NCBI GenBank assembly: GCA_947627015.1
Contig: CANQUL010000001.1
Location: 1-64,000, forward strand
Reading direction: 5' to 3'
DNA length: 64,000 nt
From: an uncultured Clostridia bacterium
Lineage (GTDB): Bacteria; Bacillota; Clostridia; Christensenellales; Borkfalkiaceae
This document shows, one piece after another, positions 44,062 through 54,792 of the stretch; position 1 is the stretch's first letter, and the number at the start of each line of letters is the position of its first letter. The notes below the pieces were generated by a model. The model did no database searches, was not told where the DNA came from, and saw only the letters and a program-made list of their open reading frames with translations. The position numbers and the translations under genes are program-made.

Positions 44062-44091
44062 ATTGTATCACACGCATGGGCGCGATGTCAA
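44062..44091 (-). promoter_or_regulatory. Promoter of the InlB/LRR surface protein gene
   Basis: -35 TTGACA (44086-44091), 18-base spacer, -10 TACAAT (44062-44067), leaving a leader of about 100 bases. Confidence 0.75.
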
Positions 44092-44204
44092 TGATTCATG
44101 AGGCAAATTTTGATTTTTTTCAAAGAAAAAAGGATCCTTTCCTTCGAAAGAGTCCCGAACTATAAGCGCTGCTTATCGATATCGAGGAAATGTATAAATT
44201 TTAC

Positions 44205-46256
<2,052 letters not shown>

Positions 46257-48581
46257 TCAGTCGAGCAGGATCTCGAGCGGGGCGAGGGCCGCCGCTAAAT
46301 CCTTGTTCCCCACCGTGGGGAAGTGCACGGTGACGATGAGGTTCTTTTCGCTGCCGCGCATGGCGATCACCGTCCCGTCGCCGAACCGTGCATGGCGGAC
46401 GCGCAGCCCCACGCGGAAGGAGGAGGTGTCTTTGCTCGCTTTCTGAGGCTGTACCGCGGGCATGCCCATGCCCGAAAAGGTCGCAGGGGGCTTTGTACTT
46501 CCGCCGAAGGAGGCGTACGAATCGCTGTGTTCCGCCTCACGGCGGACGGGCGAAGGTCTCGTCTGCGGCCGTTCATAGCCCTCTCGCCGGCCCGAGCCGC
46601 AGCCATAGCCCGAACCGTAGCCCGAGCCGTAACCGCTGCGGTCGTAATCGCCCGAGTAGCGGCGGAAGGTCGCCCGTTCGGGCAGGTCGAGCTCGCCCTT
46701 CAGTTCCTCCACGAAGCGGGAACGGGCGGACGGCTCTCTGTGGCCGTAGAGGTAGCGGCTCCGCGATCGGGTGAGCCACAGCTTCTCACGGGCACGGGTG
46801 ATGGCGACGTACATGAGACGGCGTTCCTCTTCGACTCCGTTGCGCTCCTCCACCGCTCGGGAGGTGGGCATGATGTTCTCCTCGAGCCCGATGAGGAATA
46901 CGCAGCGGAATTCGAGTCCCTTGACGGCATGGATGGTCGCCACGGTGACGTAGTTGCCCTCGTCCATTTCGTCGGTATCCGAGTAGAGCGTGATCTGCTG
47001 GAGGTAATCCGCGAGCTCCGCCCCCTCGTTCATGCGGACGTATTCGTCCACGGAATTCTGAAATTCATCGAGATTGGCACGCTTGGTCACGCTCTCGTCG
47101 CTGCTGTCCGCGTACTGCGCGTAGATGCCCGCGCTCTCGAGGATGTAGCGCACGAGCTCGTTGACGGGCAGGAACTGCGAGCGGACGACGAGGTCCTTGA
47201 TGTACGCGCCGAATTCCTTTAATTTATTGCGAATGGCCGCGGACAGGGGGAGCATGTCTGCGGCGAGCACGGCGTCATAGAGCGTGAGGTCCTCCCGTTC
47301 GGCGTACTGCGTGAGCGTCTCGATCGTCTTGTCGCCGATGCCGCGCTTGGGCACGTTGACGATGCGAAGGAGCGCTTCGCTGTCAAAGGGATTGGAGATG
47401 AGCCGGAGATACGCGAGGATGTCCTTGATCTCCTTGCGTTCAAAGAACTTGAACCCGCCGAACACCTTGTGCGCGATGCCGTACTTTGCGAATTCCTGCT
47501 CGTAGGCGCGCGTCAGGGCGTTGATGCGCATGAGGACGGCGAAGTCCGAATAGCGGTACCCCATGCGGCAGAGTTCGGAGATGATGCGGGCGCAGTAGAG
47601 CGCTTCCCCCGTCTCGTCGTCCGCTTCGAAGTAGACGGGCTTTTCGCCGTCGGGTGCCTCCGTCCACAGTTTTTTCCCCTTGCGGTGCGTATTGTGGGAA
47701 ATGGAGGCATTCGCGAGGGCGAGGATGGCCCCTGTGGAGCGATAATTGCGCTGAAGTTTGTACACCTTGGCATTCGGATAGACCCGTTCGAAGTGCAGGA
47801 TATTCTCGATCTGCGCCCCCCGCCAACCGTAGATGCTCTGGTCGTCGTCGCCGACGACAAAGAGGTTTCCGTGCACGCTTGCAAGCAGCTTGATGAGGTC
47901 GAACTGCACGGCGTTGGTGTCCTGAAATTCATCGACATGGATATAGCGGAAGCGGCCGGCGAGGTATTCGCGCGCGTCCGTGTCCTCCATGAGAAGGGCA
48001 CGCGCCTCGGTGAGTAGGTCGTCGAAGTCGAGCGCGTTGTAGGCCTTGAGATGAGCACAGTAGCGGCGGTATACCTTCATGGCGGCGTCGATGCCGTGCT
48101 CGTGGGAATACATCTCCGCATAGGTCTCGGGAGAGACGCCGAGCATTTTGGCGTTGGAAATGTGAAAGCGCACCGATTTCAAGAGCGCTTCTTCCTCGTA
48201 ACCGAGTTCCTTGAACGTCTGCTTGATGACGGCCGAACGCTCCTGTTCGGAATAGATGGAGAAGTTGGGGGAAAGTCCCCGTCGCTCGGCATACATGCGC
48301 AAGATCTTGACGCACATGGAGTGGATGGTGCAGACCCACATGCGGCCCGTCTCGCATACCCGTTCGAGCCGTGTGCGCATTTCCGCCGCCGCCTTGTTCG
48401 TGAACGTGATGGCGAGGATGGATTCGGGCGCAACGTCCTTTTCCGAGATGAGGTATTCGATGCGCGAAGTGAGGACACGCGTCTTGCCGCTGCCCGCTCC
48501 CGCGAGCACCAAAACGGCGCCCTCGGTGTCGAGGACGGGCGCGATCTGTTCGTCATTCAAAGAATCTCTCAGCGTTTCCAT
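46257..48581 (-). CDS. pcrA: ATP-dependent DNA helicase PcrA/UvrD
   Basis: 774 residues. An SF1A 3'-5' helicase for repair and replication restart. Walker A LAGAGSGKT (about 26-34), ITFTNKAA (motif Ia), DEFQDTN (motif II), GDDDQSIYGWRGA (motif III), IHAVKGLEF (V) and VAITRARE (VI) are present. A Gly/Ser/Tyr-rich linker (about 650-680, GSGYGSGYG) leads to the C-terminal Tudor-like RNA-polymerase-interaction domain (FRVGLRVRHARFGDGTV). A perfect promoter (TTGCCA-N17-TATAAT) ends eight bases before the ATG, so the mRNA seems leaderless; the first residues fit the family start. Confidence 0.97.
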   Translation of the reverse strand: METLRDSLNDEQIAPVLDTEGAVLVLAGAGSGKTRVLTSRIEYLISEKDVAPESILAITFTNKAAAEMRTRLERVCETGRMWVCTIHSMCVKILRMYAERRGLSPNFSIYSEQERSAVIKQTFKELGYEEEALLKSVRFHISNAKMLGVSPETYAEMYSHEHGIDAAMKVYRRYCAHLKAYNALDFDDLLTEARALLMEDTDAREYLAGRFRYIHVDEFQDTNAVQFDLIKLLASVHGNLFVVGDDDQSIYGWRGAQIENILHFERVYPNAKVYKLQRNYRSTGAILALANASISHNTHRKGKKLWTEAPDGEKPVYFEADDETGEALYCARIISELCRMGYRYSDFAVLMRINALTRAYEQEFAKYGIAHKVFGGFKFFERKEIKDILAYLRLISNPFDSEALLRIVNVPKRGIGDKTIETLTQYAEREDLTLYDAVLAADMLPLSAAIRNKLKEFGAYIKDLVVRSQFLPVNELVRYILESAGIYAQYADSSDESVTKRANLDEFQNSVDEYVRMNEGAELADYLQQITLYSDTDEMDEGNYVTVATIHAVKGLEFRCVFLIGLEENIMPTSRAVEERNGVEEERRLMYVAITRAREKLWLTRSRSRYLYGHREPSARSRFVEELKGELDLPERATFRRYSGDYDRSGYGSGYGSGYGCGSGRREGYERPQTRPSPVRREAEHSDSYASFGGSTKPPATFSGMGMPAVQPQKASKDTSSFRVGLRVRHARFGDGTVIAMRGSEKNLIVTVHFPTVGNKDLAAALAPLEILLD

Positions 48582-48589
48582 ACCCCATT

Positions 48590-48618
48590 ATTATAGCACA
48601 CAGCCCGGAAAATGGCAA
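48590..48618 (-). promoter_or_regulatory. Promoter directly before the pcrA start codon
   Basis: -35 TTGCCA (48613-48618), 17-base spacer, -10 TATAAT (48590-48595). Eight bases (AATGGGGT) separate the -10 from ATG. Confidence 0.78.
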
Positions 48619-48680
48619 GCGAATGGGGCGCCGCAAGCCACACATTGTCGGGGGAAACGCAAAGCCCCTGCGGGCGGCTG

Positions 48681-49091
48681 TTACTGTACGGGTTGCCCTT
48701 GCTTTCTCCCGCGGATTTCGAACTCGTATTCCCGCTTGAAACGTTCGAGCGCGCGAAGATATTTTTCGGAGAGCTCAAGATTGTAGCGCTGCTTTTCGGA
48801 ATACGAGAGCGTTGCGTAGTAGCTCTTGTCGGTAAGCCGTCCGATGGCGTCGGAGACCTCGCCCTCCTCCAAGAGCAGCTTTTTGACGCGGAGATAGAAC
48901 GCGTCGGGGAGTTCTCCCTTGATCTCGGCATCCACCTTGTCGCGGAAGTAGAGCTCGAGCTTGCTCTCGTTGATGCCCTGCTCCTTGGCATGGTCGCGCT
49001 CTTCGCCCAGCCGCCGTTCACACTCCTCCCAGAATCCCCGCTTCATTCTGCTCTTTGCCTCTTTTGCAAGTGCCTTTAAGGTTCGTTCCAT
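48681..49091 (-). CDS. Small charged protein, unrecognised
   Basis: 136 residues, rich in Lys, Arg and Glu and predicted mostly alpha-helical with coiled-coil character (MERTLKALAKEAKSRMKRG; AIGRLTDKSYYATLSYSEKQ). No signal peptide or membrane segment, so probably cytoplasmic. GGAGG lies six bases before the start at 49091. It sits between rpsU and pcrA, where many Bacillota carry yqeY, but I see no YqeY pattern. The rpsU terminator lies 38 bases upstream of its start, so it either depends on readthrough or has a promoter I cannot see. Confidence 0.75.
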   Translation of the reverse strand: MERTLKALAKEAKSRMKRGFWEECERRLGEERDHAKEQGINESKLELYFRDKVDAEIKGELPDAFYLRVKKLLLEEGEVSDAIGRLTDKSYYATLSYSEKQRYNLELSEKYLRALERFKREYEFEIRGRKQGQPVQ

Positions 49092-49128
49092 AAACCGCCT
49101 CCGTTCCTGTGGATTCGACTGTTTTCGC

Positions 49129-49158
49129 AAAAAAAATCGCAACCCGAAGGTTGCGATT
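49129..49158. terminator. Intrinsic terminator after rpsU, with UUCG loop
   Basis: Ten-base perfect arms (49135-49144 and 49149-49158) close on TTCG and are followed on the minus strand by eight T. The plus strand also has a T-run, so it could act in both directions. Confidence 0.93.
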
Positions 49159-49161
49159 TTT

Positions 49162-49338
49162 TCAGTTTCTGCTTCTCTTTCTTGCTGCTTCCGACTTCTT
49201 TCTCTTTTTGACGGAGGGCTTCTCGTAGAACTCCTTTTTGCGGAGATCACCGATGATGCCGTCGCGCGAGCACTTTCTCTTGAATCTGCGGAGCGCGGAC
49301 TCGAGGTTCTCGTTTTCACCGACCTTGATCGTGGACAT
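49162..49338 (-). CDS. rpsU: 30S ribosomal protein S21
   Basis: 58 residues. The S21 pattern is clear ([18 protein letters not shown], then a Lys/Arg-rich tail [15 protein letters not shown]). I start at the Met at 49338, which has GGAGGG six bases upstream; an earlier in-frame extension is not conserved-like. A promoter with an inverted repeat over its -35 lies 40 bases upstream, and a strong terminator follows the stop. Confidence 0.97.
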   Translation of the reverse strand: MSTIKVGENENLESALRRFKRKCSRDGIIGDLRKKEFYEKPSVKKRKKSEAARKRSRN

Positions 49339-49375
49339 ATTCAACCCTCCTTCGCCGAAGCACTTAATGTTCATT

Positions 49376-49404
49376 ATTATAGCAGACGCGAGGCGGTTTG
49401 TCAA
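49376..49404 (-). promoter_or_regulatory. Promoter of rpsU
   Basis: -35 TTGACA (49399-49404), 17-base spacer, -10 TATAAT (49376-49381). Confidence 0.85.
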
Positions 49405-49408
49405 CCGC
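49393..49408. promoter_or_regulatory. Inverted repeat enclosing the rpsU -35 box
   Basis: Six-base arms (49393-49398 and 49403-49408) enclose TGTC on the plus strand, centring the repeat on the -35. It could be an operator or a remnant terminator stem of the upstream gene; no T-run follows. Confidence 0.55.
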
Positions 49409-49483
49409 TTTCACCCGCGAATAGGAAAATTTTTCGGCCATTTTCGGGGATCCGACGCATTCTCTCCTCGGGGAAGGCCCGCT

Positions 49484-52048
49484 TTATGCCGCGGGGCCGA
49501 TCTCCCCGGAGCCGGAGTCCGGTTCGGGCTCGGGTTTGTTCACGGTCACCGTGAAGGTGACGGAGGCCGAGTTCCCGCTGCCGTCCGCGATCGTGTAGAC
49601 ATAGGTGCCGGAAACGAGCGCGTCGCCCGCGAATACTGCGATGCCGTCGCGCGAAAATTGACCGCTCCTTGCGGACATGGTGCCCACGGAGTTGTCCGTG
49701 ACGGTCAATTTATCAAAGAGATCGGAGACTGTTTTGCCCTCTTCGGCTTCATAAGTGAGCTCGTACGGCGTACCGGCCGCCGCAGCGCCGTCCACAAAGA
49801 GTTTGGGCGCCTCGAGGTCGACGAGCATGGCCCTTGCCGTCAGGCCCTCTTCGCAGGTAAATTCGGTCATCTTCCGGAGGCCTTTTTCCTCATCGCCCTC
49901 TTTCGTGACCGTCTCAAATGCGGACACGGGTACGGAAATCGCTTCGGAAATGCGGGCACAGCCGCCCGTGAGCACCTTGCCGAGGAAGAGCTTTGCGACA
50001 TGCGTGCCGACGGGAAGATCGGGGAAGGATAACTTGATCCCCTTGAGCGTAAAGGCCTCGCCCGCATAGGAGACGGGTTCCGTGACAGCCTGTGCAAACG
50101 AATCCCACGCCACATAGAGCGCGTACTGCGAGCCCTTGGTGAAGATGACCGTCTTTTCGACGTCGAGCGTGACGGCCGAATAGTCGATGCCCTCCGCAGT
50201 GACCGCCGCCTGTCCCTTGATCTTTCCGCTGATCCCGACCGGTCCGAAATCGTCGGGACGGGCGGGCATATCCTCAACTTCGACGATCTCATACTCGCCG
50301 AGAAGGGAATGGAGCCGTCCGATCGTCTCGTCGCATTCTTCGCAGGTTTTGATGCAGACCTCCCGCATGCCGTCCAAACCGAGTGCTCCGTTATACACGT
50401 CGAGCATGATCTCCTCCGCGATCCCCTGCAAGTCTGTCGCAAGGATGGCGCCGATTACGTCGGACGGGGCGTCGCAGCCCTGACGGACGCTCAAACCGAG
50501 GTCGGTCCAGCATTCCTTGATCAGTTCCAGCTTGCGGGCGTCATCGTAGCCGCGGCCGAAATCGGGAAGGAAGCGGAGACTCAGCCCGGTGATGGGGTCA
50601 TCCCGATCGAAGGTCGCCTTCATTTCGATCCGGACGGAATCGGTCACCAATTCGTCCCAGTCGGTAAAGTGCACCTCCCGTCCCTGTCCGTCCGTGCCGA
50701 CATATTGATACCCCTTCTCCGCCTGTTCCTCATAGCTCAATTCGGTGTATTCGACAATGCCGTACCCTTCTTTCCAGATGCAGTCGTCGGGGCGGAACGT
50801 CTTTCCGTTGGCAAGATGCAGCGTGTATACCTCATACATGTGCGGATCCCCGGGAAGGCCCACGTCCCGGAAATCGAGATCGACGCTCCCCCAGCCGACA
50901 AGATCGCGGCCATTGTTTGCATAGACTTCGCCCCCGTACGTATGATAGTTGCCGATGTTAAGGGTCTCGACTTCGAAGCGGAATTCATCCGTCCCGGCAT
51001 AGACGTCCGCGGGGACTTTTTTCTCCCCCGTAATGCCGTCATAGGCCGAGACGTTGCCCGCCGTCTCCATCAGAATGCCGTCTTCCGACTGCGTATAGAA
51101 GAGAATGGACGGACCGGCCCCGAGTTCATAGGATCCGCTATGGGAGCAGAACGGCGCTTTCGTGCTGAGGGAGGAGAACTGATAGCCGCGCCACCCGTCT
51201 CCCTTGCGATACATCTCCGTGATGAAGCCGTCATAAACCGACTCACCGCCCAAGGCGGGATCCGGATGGACGAGGATATTCTCGTAATAATACCGCTTCC
51301 CGGCCGAATAAATGAGGTGCTCTACCTGGTCGCTGTTGCGTCCTTCCCTTTCGTCCGAATTGACGTACCAATATTCCGCCGTCTCGTCGCCGTCCGCATC
51401 GGGATAGATGAGAAGGTCATAGGTCTCGCTTCCGTCCGACGTATCCGTCACATCGTACACATGCAGGGTATCCGTCTCGGGGATATAATTGAGAAGATAG
51501 TGATACGCGCCGATGTGGACGAACTTGTTCATGACGTTGACGGTTTGAAGCACGGTATCCCTGATTCCTTCCGCACTCTCGTGCGCTAAATCGACAGAAT
51601 CCCTGCTGCTCTCGAAAAAGTCCTGCGTGGTCGTCCGCATGGTGTCGGGCGTGCCCGTAAAATGATCGTTCTCCGTGGGGATGAACGGCTCCCATTCCTC
51701 CTTGCCGTCGGACAGGGGGACGGGAACGTCGAGCGCGCACATCGCCGCCTCGGCGCCGCCGATCGTAAAGTTGAAGGAGAGGTCGGCATTTTCGAGACGG
51801 TCGACCGAGAAGGCGAGAAGATCGGCATCGGGGAGTTCGGTCACCGTCCCGGGCTGCGGTCCGGGGTCGAGTTCTCCGCCCTCGGGGTCTCTTCCTTCTT
51901 CGGGGTCTTTTCCCTCTTCGGGGCCTTTTCCCTCTTCGCCGCTGAACGGAGGAGCGGGATCGGGACCCGGACCGGGGCCCGGTGGGGTGCAGCCGGCCGG
52001 CACGATCATGAGCATTGCCAACAGGACTGTCAAAATCCGCTTCTTCAT
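49484..52048 (-). CDS. Large lipoprotein with Pro/Glu/Gly stalk; unrecognised
   Basis: 854 residues; I do not recognise a family. The signal peptide ends PAGC (Cys20), an unusual lipobox with Pro at -3. Residues about 21-70 are a Pro/Gly/Glu repeat (GPGPGPDP, then GPEEGKDPEEGRDPEGG), a typical cell-wall-spanning stalk. The remainder is a folded extracellular region with a Cys cluster (CIKTCEECDE near residue 560) and ends in an Ig-like segment (about 760-840: GTYVYTIADGSGNSASVTF). GGGGAG precedes the start at 52048 by five bases. It lies 11 bases after the phosphohexose mutase gene, so readthrough transcription is likely. No anchor besides the lipid is visible. Confidence 0.82.
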   Translation of the reverse strand: MKKRILTVLLAMLMIVPAGCTPPGPGPGPDPAPPFSGEEGKGPEEGKDPEEGRDPEGGELDPGPQPGTVTELPDADLLAFSVDRLENADLSFNFTIGGAEAAMCALDVPVPLSDGKEEWEPFIPTENDHFTGTPDTMRTTTQDFFESSRDSVDLAHESAEGIRDTVLQTVNVMNKFVHIGAYHYLLNYIPETDTLHVYDVTDTSDGSETYDLLIYPDADGDETAEYWYVNSDEREGRNSDQVEHLIYSAGKRYYYENILVHPDPALGGESVYDGFITEMYRKGDGWRGYQFSSLSTKAPFCSHSGSYELGAGPSILFYTQSEDGILMETAGNVSAYDGITGEKKVPADVYAGTDEFRFEVETLNIGNYHTYGGEVYANNGRDLVGWGSVDLDFRDVGLPGDPHMYEVYTLHLANGKTFRPDDCIWKEGYGIVEYTELSYEEQAEKGYQYVGTDGQGREVHFTDWDELVTDSVRIEMKATFDRDDPITGLSLRFLPDFGRGYDDARKLELIKECWTDLGLSVRQGCDAPSDVIGAILATDLQGIAEEIMLDVYNGALGLDGMREVCIKTCEECDETIGRLHSLLGEYEIVEVEDMPARPDDFGPVGISGKIKGQAAVTAEGIDYSAVTLDVEKTVIFTKGSQYALYVAWDSFAQAVTEPVSYAGEAFTLKGIKLSFPDLPVGTHVAKLFLGKVLTGGCARISEAISVPVSAFETVTKEGDEEKGLRKMTEFTCEEGLTARAMLVDLEAPKLFVDGAAAAGTPYELTYEAEEGKTVSDLFDKLTVTDNSVGTMSARSGQFSRDGIAVFAGDALVSGTYVYTIADGSGNSASVTFTVTVNKPEPEPDSGSGEIGPAA

Positions 52049-52059
52049 ATCTTCTCCCC

Positions 52060-53760
52060 TCAAAGAATGGCGCTTACGTCCGCATGGATGCGCCCGAGCA
52101 TCGCTTCCGCCGCCGCTTCGTCCTTTGCGCGCACGGAGAAGTACAGCTTGAGCTTGGGTTCGGTCCCCGAGGGACGCACGCAGACAAAGTTGCCGCCTTC
52201 GAGTTCATAGTATACGCAATTGCACTTGGGAATGTGCAGCGCGGTGACTGTTCCGTCCGCGGCGATGCGCACATCCTTGGAATAGTCGCGCACGGCCTCC
52301 ACACGGATGCCGCCGAAGGCCTCCGCCTTGCGCGTCTTGAGGGCGTCCACCGTGGCGTTCATCTCCTTCATGGCGTTCAGTCCCTTGTATTGGATGGAGA
52401 TGTTCCGGTCGAGCACATAGCCGTATTTTGCATAGATCTCCATGAGACGGCGGTATACGGTCTTGCCCTTCATCGTGTAATAGCAGACCATCTCCGCACA
52501 GAGCATGGAGGCGACAACGGCGTCCTTATCGCGGGCATGGGTGCCACGGAGATACCCGCAGCTCTCTTCAAAACCGAACACAAAGGTGTGTGAACCGTCC
52601 TGTTCCCATTCCTTGATCTTCTCGCCGATGAACTTGAACCCGACAGGCGTTTCGAAGAGAGCGACGCCGAAATCCTCGCAGATCGCGCGCGCCATGCCCG
52701 TGGAGACAAAGGACTTGACGACGGCGGCGTTTGCGGGGAGGGACCCCTCTTCCTTGAGACGGGTCAGGATGTAGTCGAGGAGAAGAATGCCGACCTGATT
52801 GCCCGAGAGTGCATGGAATTCCCCCTCGTCGTCCTTGACGGCCACGCCGAGACGGTCGGAGTCGGGATCGGTGCCAAACACGACGTCGGCCTTGATGCGG
52901 TTCGCGAGCTCAATGCCCATGGAGAGCGTCTCCTTGAATTCGGGATTGGGCACGGCGACCGTCGAGAAGGCGGGATCCTCCGCGGTCTGTTCCTCGACGA
53001 CCGTCACATGGATGCCGAGCTTTTGAAGGATGCGCATGACCGGCACATAGCCCGAGCCGTGGACGGGAGTGTAGACGAGTTTCAGATCCTTCCCGCACGC
53101 CTTTACGGCTTCCTCCGAGAGCGTGAGCTTGGAGAGTTCCTCGATGTAATCGTCATCGACGCTTGCGGGCACGGGTACGATGAGCGGACTCTCTTCGTCG
53201 CCCGTGACGGAGAGATAGTCGGTGATCTTCTCGATGAATCCGACCACGACGTCGGTCGCCTCGGGAGACATCTGGGCGCCGTCCTCGCCGTAGACCTTGT
53301 AACCGTTGTATTGCTTGGGATTGTGCGAAGCAGTGATCATGATCCCGCAGATCGCGTTCAGCCTTCTCACGGCATACGAGAGCATGGGAACGGGGTGCAC
53401 GCGTTCGAAGAGGTAGGCTTTGATGCCGTTCTTTGCGAGCACGCCCGCGGCCGCACGCGCGAACCGGGCAGATCCGAAACGGGTATCGTAAGAGATGACC
53501 ACGCCGCGCTCCTTGGCCTCCGCAGGCAGAGTGCCGATGTATTCGGAGAGCCCCTGCGTGGCACGGCGGACGGTGTAGACGTTCATCATGTTGATGCCGC
53601 ATCCGATGATACCGCGCATACCCGCCGTCCCGAAGGCGAGTTCGCCGCCGAAACGGTACTCGATCTCCTTTTCGTCGGTGAGCGCCGCAAGTTCCGCCCG
53701 ATCCTCCGCGGAGAGACGGGAGTCGTTCAACCAGCTCTCGTAAAGTTGCTTGTAGTTCAT
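52060..53760 (-). CDS. Phosphoglucomutase/phosphomannomutase (alpha-D-phosphohexomutase)
   Basis: 566 residues, the length of the long PgcA/PGM2-type family. It interconverts hexose 1- and 6-phosphates for glycogen, cell-wall and glycolipid precursors. The phosphoserine loop is TASHNPKQYNGYK (Ser145), the Mg loop DPDSDR (Asp298, Asp300, Asp302), the sugar-specificity loop FEESCGYL and the phosphate-binding RPSGTEPK near the end. GGAGG lies seven bases before the start. It probably shares a transcript with the two membrane protein genes upstream. Confidence 0.95.
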   Translation of the reverse strand: MNYKQLYESWLNDSRLSAEDRAELAALTDEKEIEYRFGGELAFGTAGMRGIIGCGINMMNVYTVRRATQGLSEYIGTLPAEAKERGVVISYDTRFGSARFARAAAGVLAKNGIKAYLFERVHPVPMLSYAVRRLNAICGIMITASHNPKQYNGYKVYGEDGAQMSPEATDVVVGFIEKITDYLSVTGDEESPLIVPVPASVDDDYIEELSKLTLSEEAVKACGKDLKLVYTPVHGSGYVPVMRILQKLGIHVTVVEEQTAEDPAFSTVAVPNPEFKETLSMGIELANRIKADVVFGTDPDSDRLGVAVKDDEGEFHALSGNQVGILLLDYILTRLKEEGSLPANAAVVKSFVSTGMARAICEDFGVALFETPVGFKFIGEKIKEWEQDGSHTFVFGFEESCGYLRGTHARDKDAVVASMLCAEMVCYYTMKGKTVYRRLMEIYAKYGYVLDRNISIQYKGLNAMKEMNATVDALKTRKAEAFGGIRVEAVRDYSKDVRIAADGTVTALHIPKCNCVYYELEGGNFVCVRPSGTEPKLKLYFSVRAKDEAAAEAMLGRIHADVSAIL

Positions 53761-53823
53761 GGTTTTACCTCCGAAAATGCTTTATTTTCCGACCCCATAT
53801 CGATATTTCGGTATGAAAGGCAA

Positions 53824-54789
53824 TTATTCTGTACGCATCGCGGCCGATTCGGGCTCCACGATGGTATTCCGGTCAAGGAAGTACTTGGTCCCCTCCGTCT
53901 CGTAGTAGTTGACGTACTGCATGGCGATGAGGAAGAGGAAGGAGAGCGGAATGGTGATGAGCAGGCCGCTCCCCGCCGTAAAGAGCGCGAATCCCACGTT
54001 GACAAAGACGATGAGATAGCAGGCGATGAGGAATCCGCCGAAGCGGGAGATCGCGCCTTTTTGCATGTGTGCGCCGTATTTGAATGCACCGATCACGGAC
54101 ATGCCCCCCACCACCATGGCGGGCATCCAACCCGAGATGAAGGAGAGCTTAAAGGCCTGCAATATGATCATGGCCGTCACGGTGAGTGCGATCGAGAGAA
54201 TGACGGTCGCAACGCCCCACGCGGGGAGCAGCGACGGAAGGTAAAAGAAAAGGAACCAGCAGGCGAGCGCGCCCAAGAGGTCATAGACAAAGGCGAGCGG
54301 AACATACAGGAGCTCATAGAGCGAGGCCCGCGCGATGTTGCGGAAAAATGCTGCGCCGAACTGCGTCCGCGAGCAGGTGGCCATCTTGTCGTTGACGATG
54401 CTTCCGACGGCAAAGTGCGCGATACCGTTCAAAAACCGCTTGAAAAGGTACATCACGGCAACGCCGATGACCGAGCCGATGATCGAGCCCATGTTCGCCG
54501 CGAGCAGGCCGAGGAATTCGCCGAACACCGTATGAAAGACGGACTGGAATTCGGTGAGCGCCGCGGGATCGCCCTGCATGAGCGCATCCGTGAGCGCCCG
54601 GAAGAAGTCATCGAAGAGACCCGTCAGATTCGAGAGTTCCGGGCTGTTCATGACAAAGGACAGGCCGCTCCAAAGAATGAGGTAAGTGAGGCTGTAAAAG
54701 AGGACCCCCGTGACAATGCGGTACAAGAGCAGTTTGAACACATTGGAAAAGAGGTCGCACGTCAGATGAACGGTATGCTTGAAACGCAT
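53824..54789 (-). CDS. Polytopic membrane protein, unrecognised
   Basis: 321 residues with about six hydrophobic segments (about 18-48, 85-120, 150-190, 195-225, 235-255 and 265-295) and a short charged C-terminus. No catalytic motif is visible. Its start is three bases from the stop of the next membrane protein gene upstream, so the two are a pair and may act as partners. Function cannot be inferred; possibilities include a stress-response or lipid-related membrane protein. Confidence 0.82.
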   Translation of the reverse strand: MRFKHTVHLTCDLFSNVFKLLLYRIVTGVLFYSLTYLILWSGLSFVMNSPELSNLTGLFDDFFRALTDALMQGDPAALTEFQSVFHTVFGEFLGLLAANMGSIIGSVIGVAVMYLFKRFLNGIAHFAVGSIVNDKMATCSRTQFGAAFFRNIARASLYELLYVPLAFVYDLLGALACWFLFFYLPSLLPAWGVATVILSIALTVTAMIILQAFKLSFISGWMPAMVVGGMSVIGAFKYGAHMQKGAISRFGGFLIACYLIVFVNVGFALFTAGSGLLITIPLSFLFLIAMQYVNYYETEGTKYFLDRNTIVEPESAAMRTE

Positions 54790-54792
54790 GGA

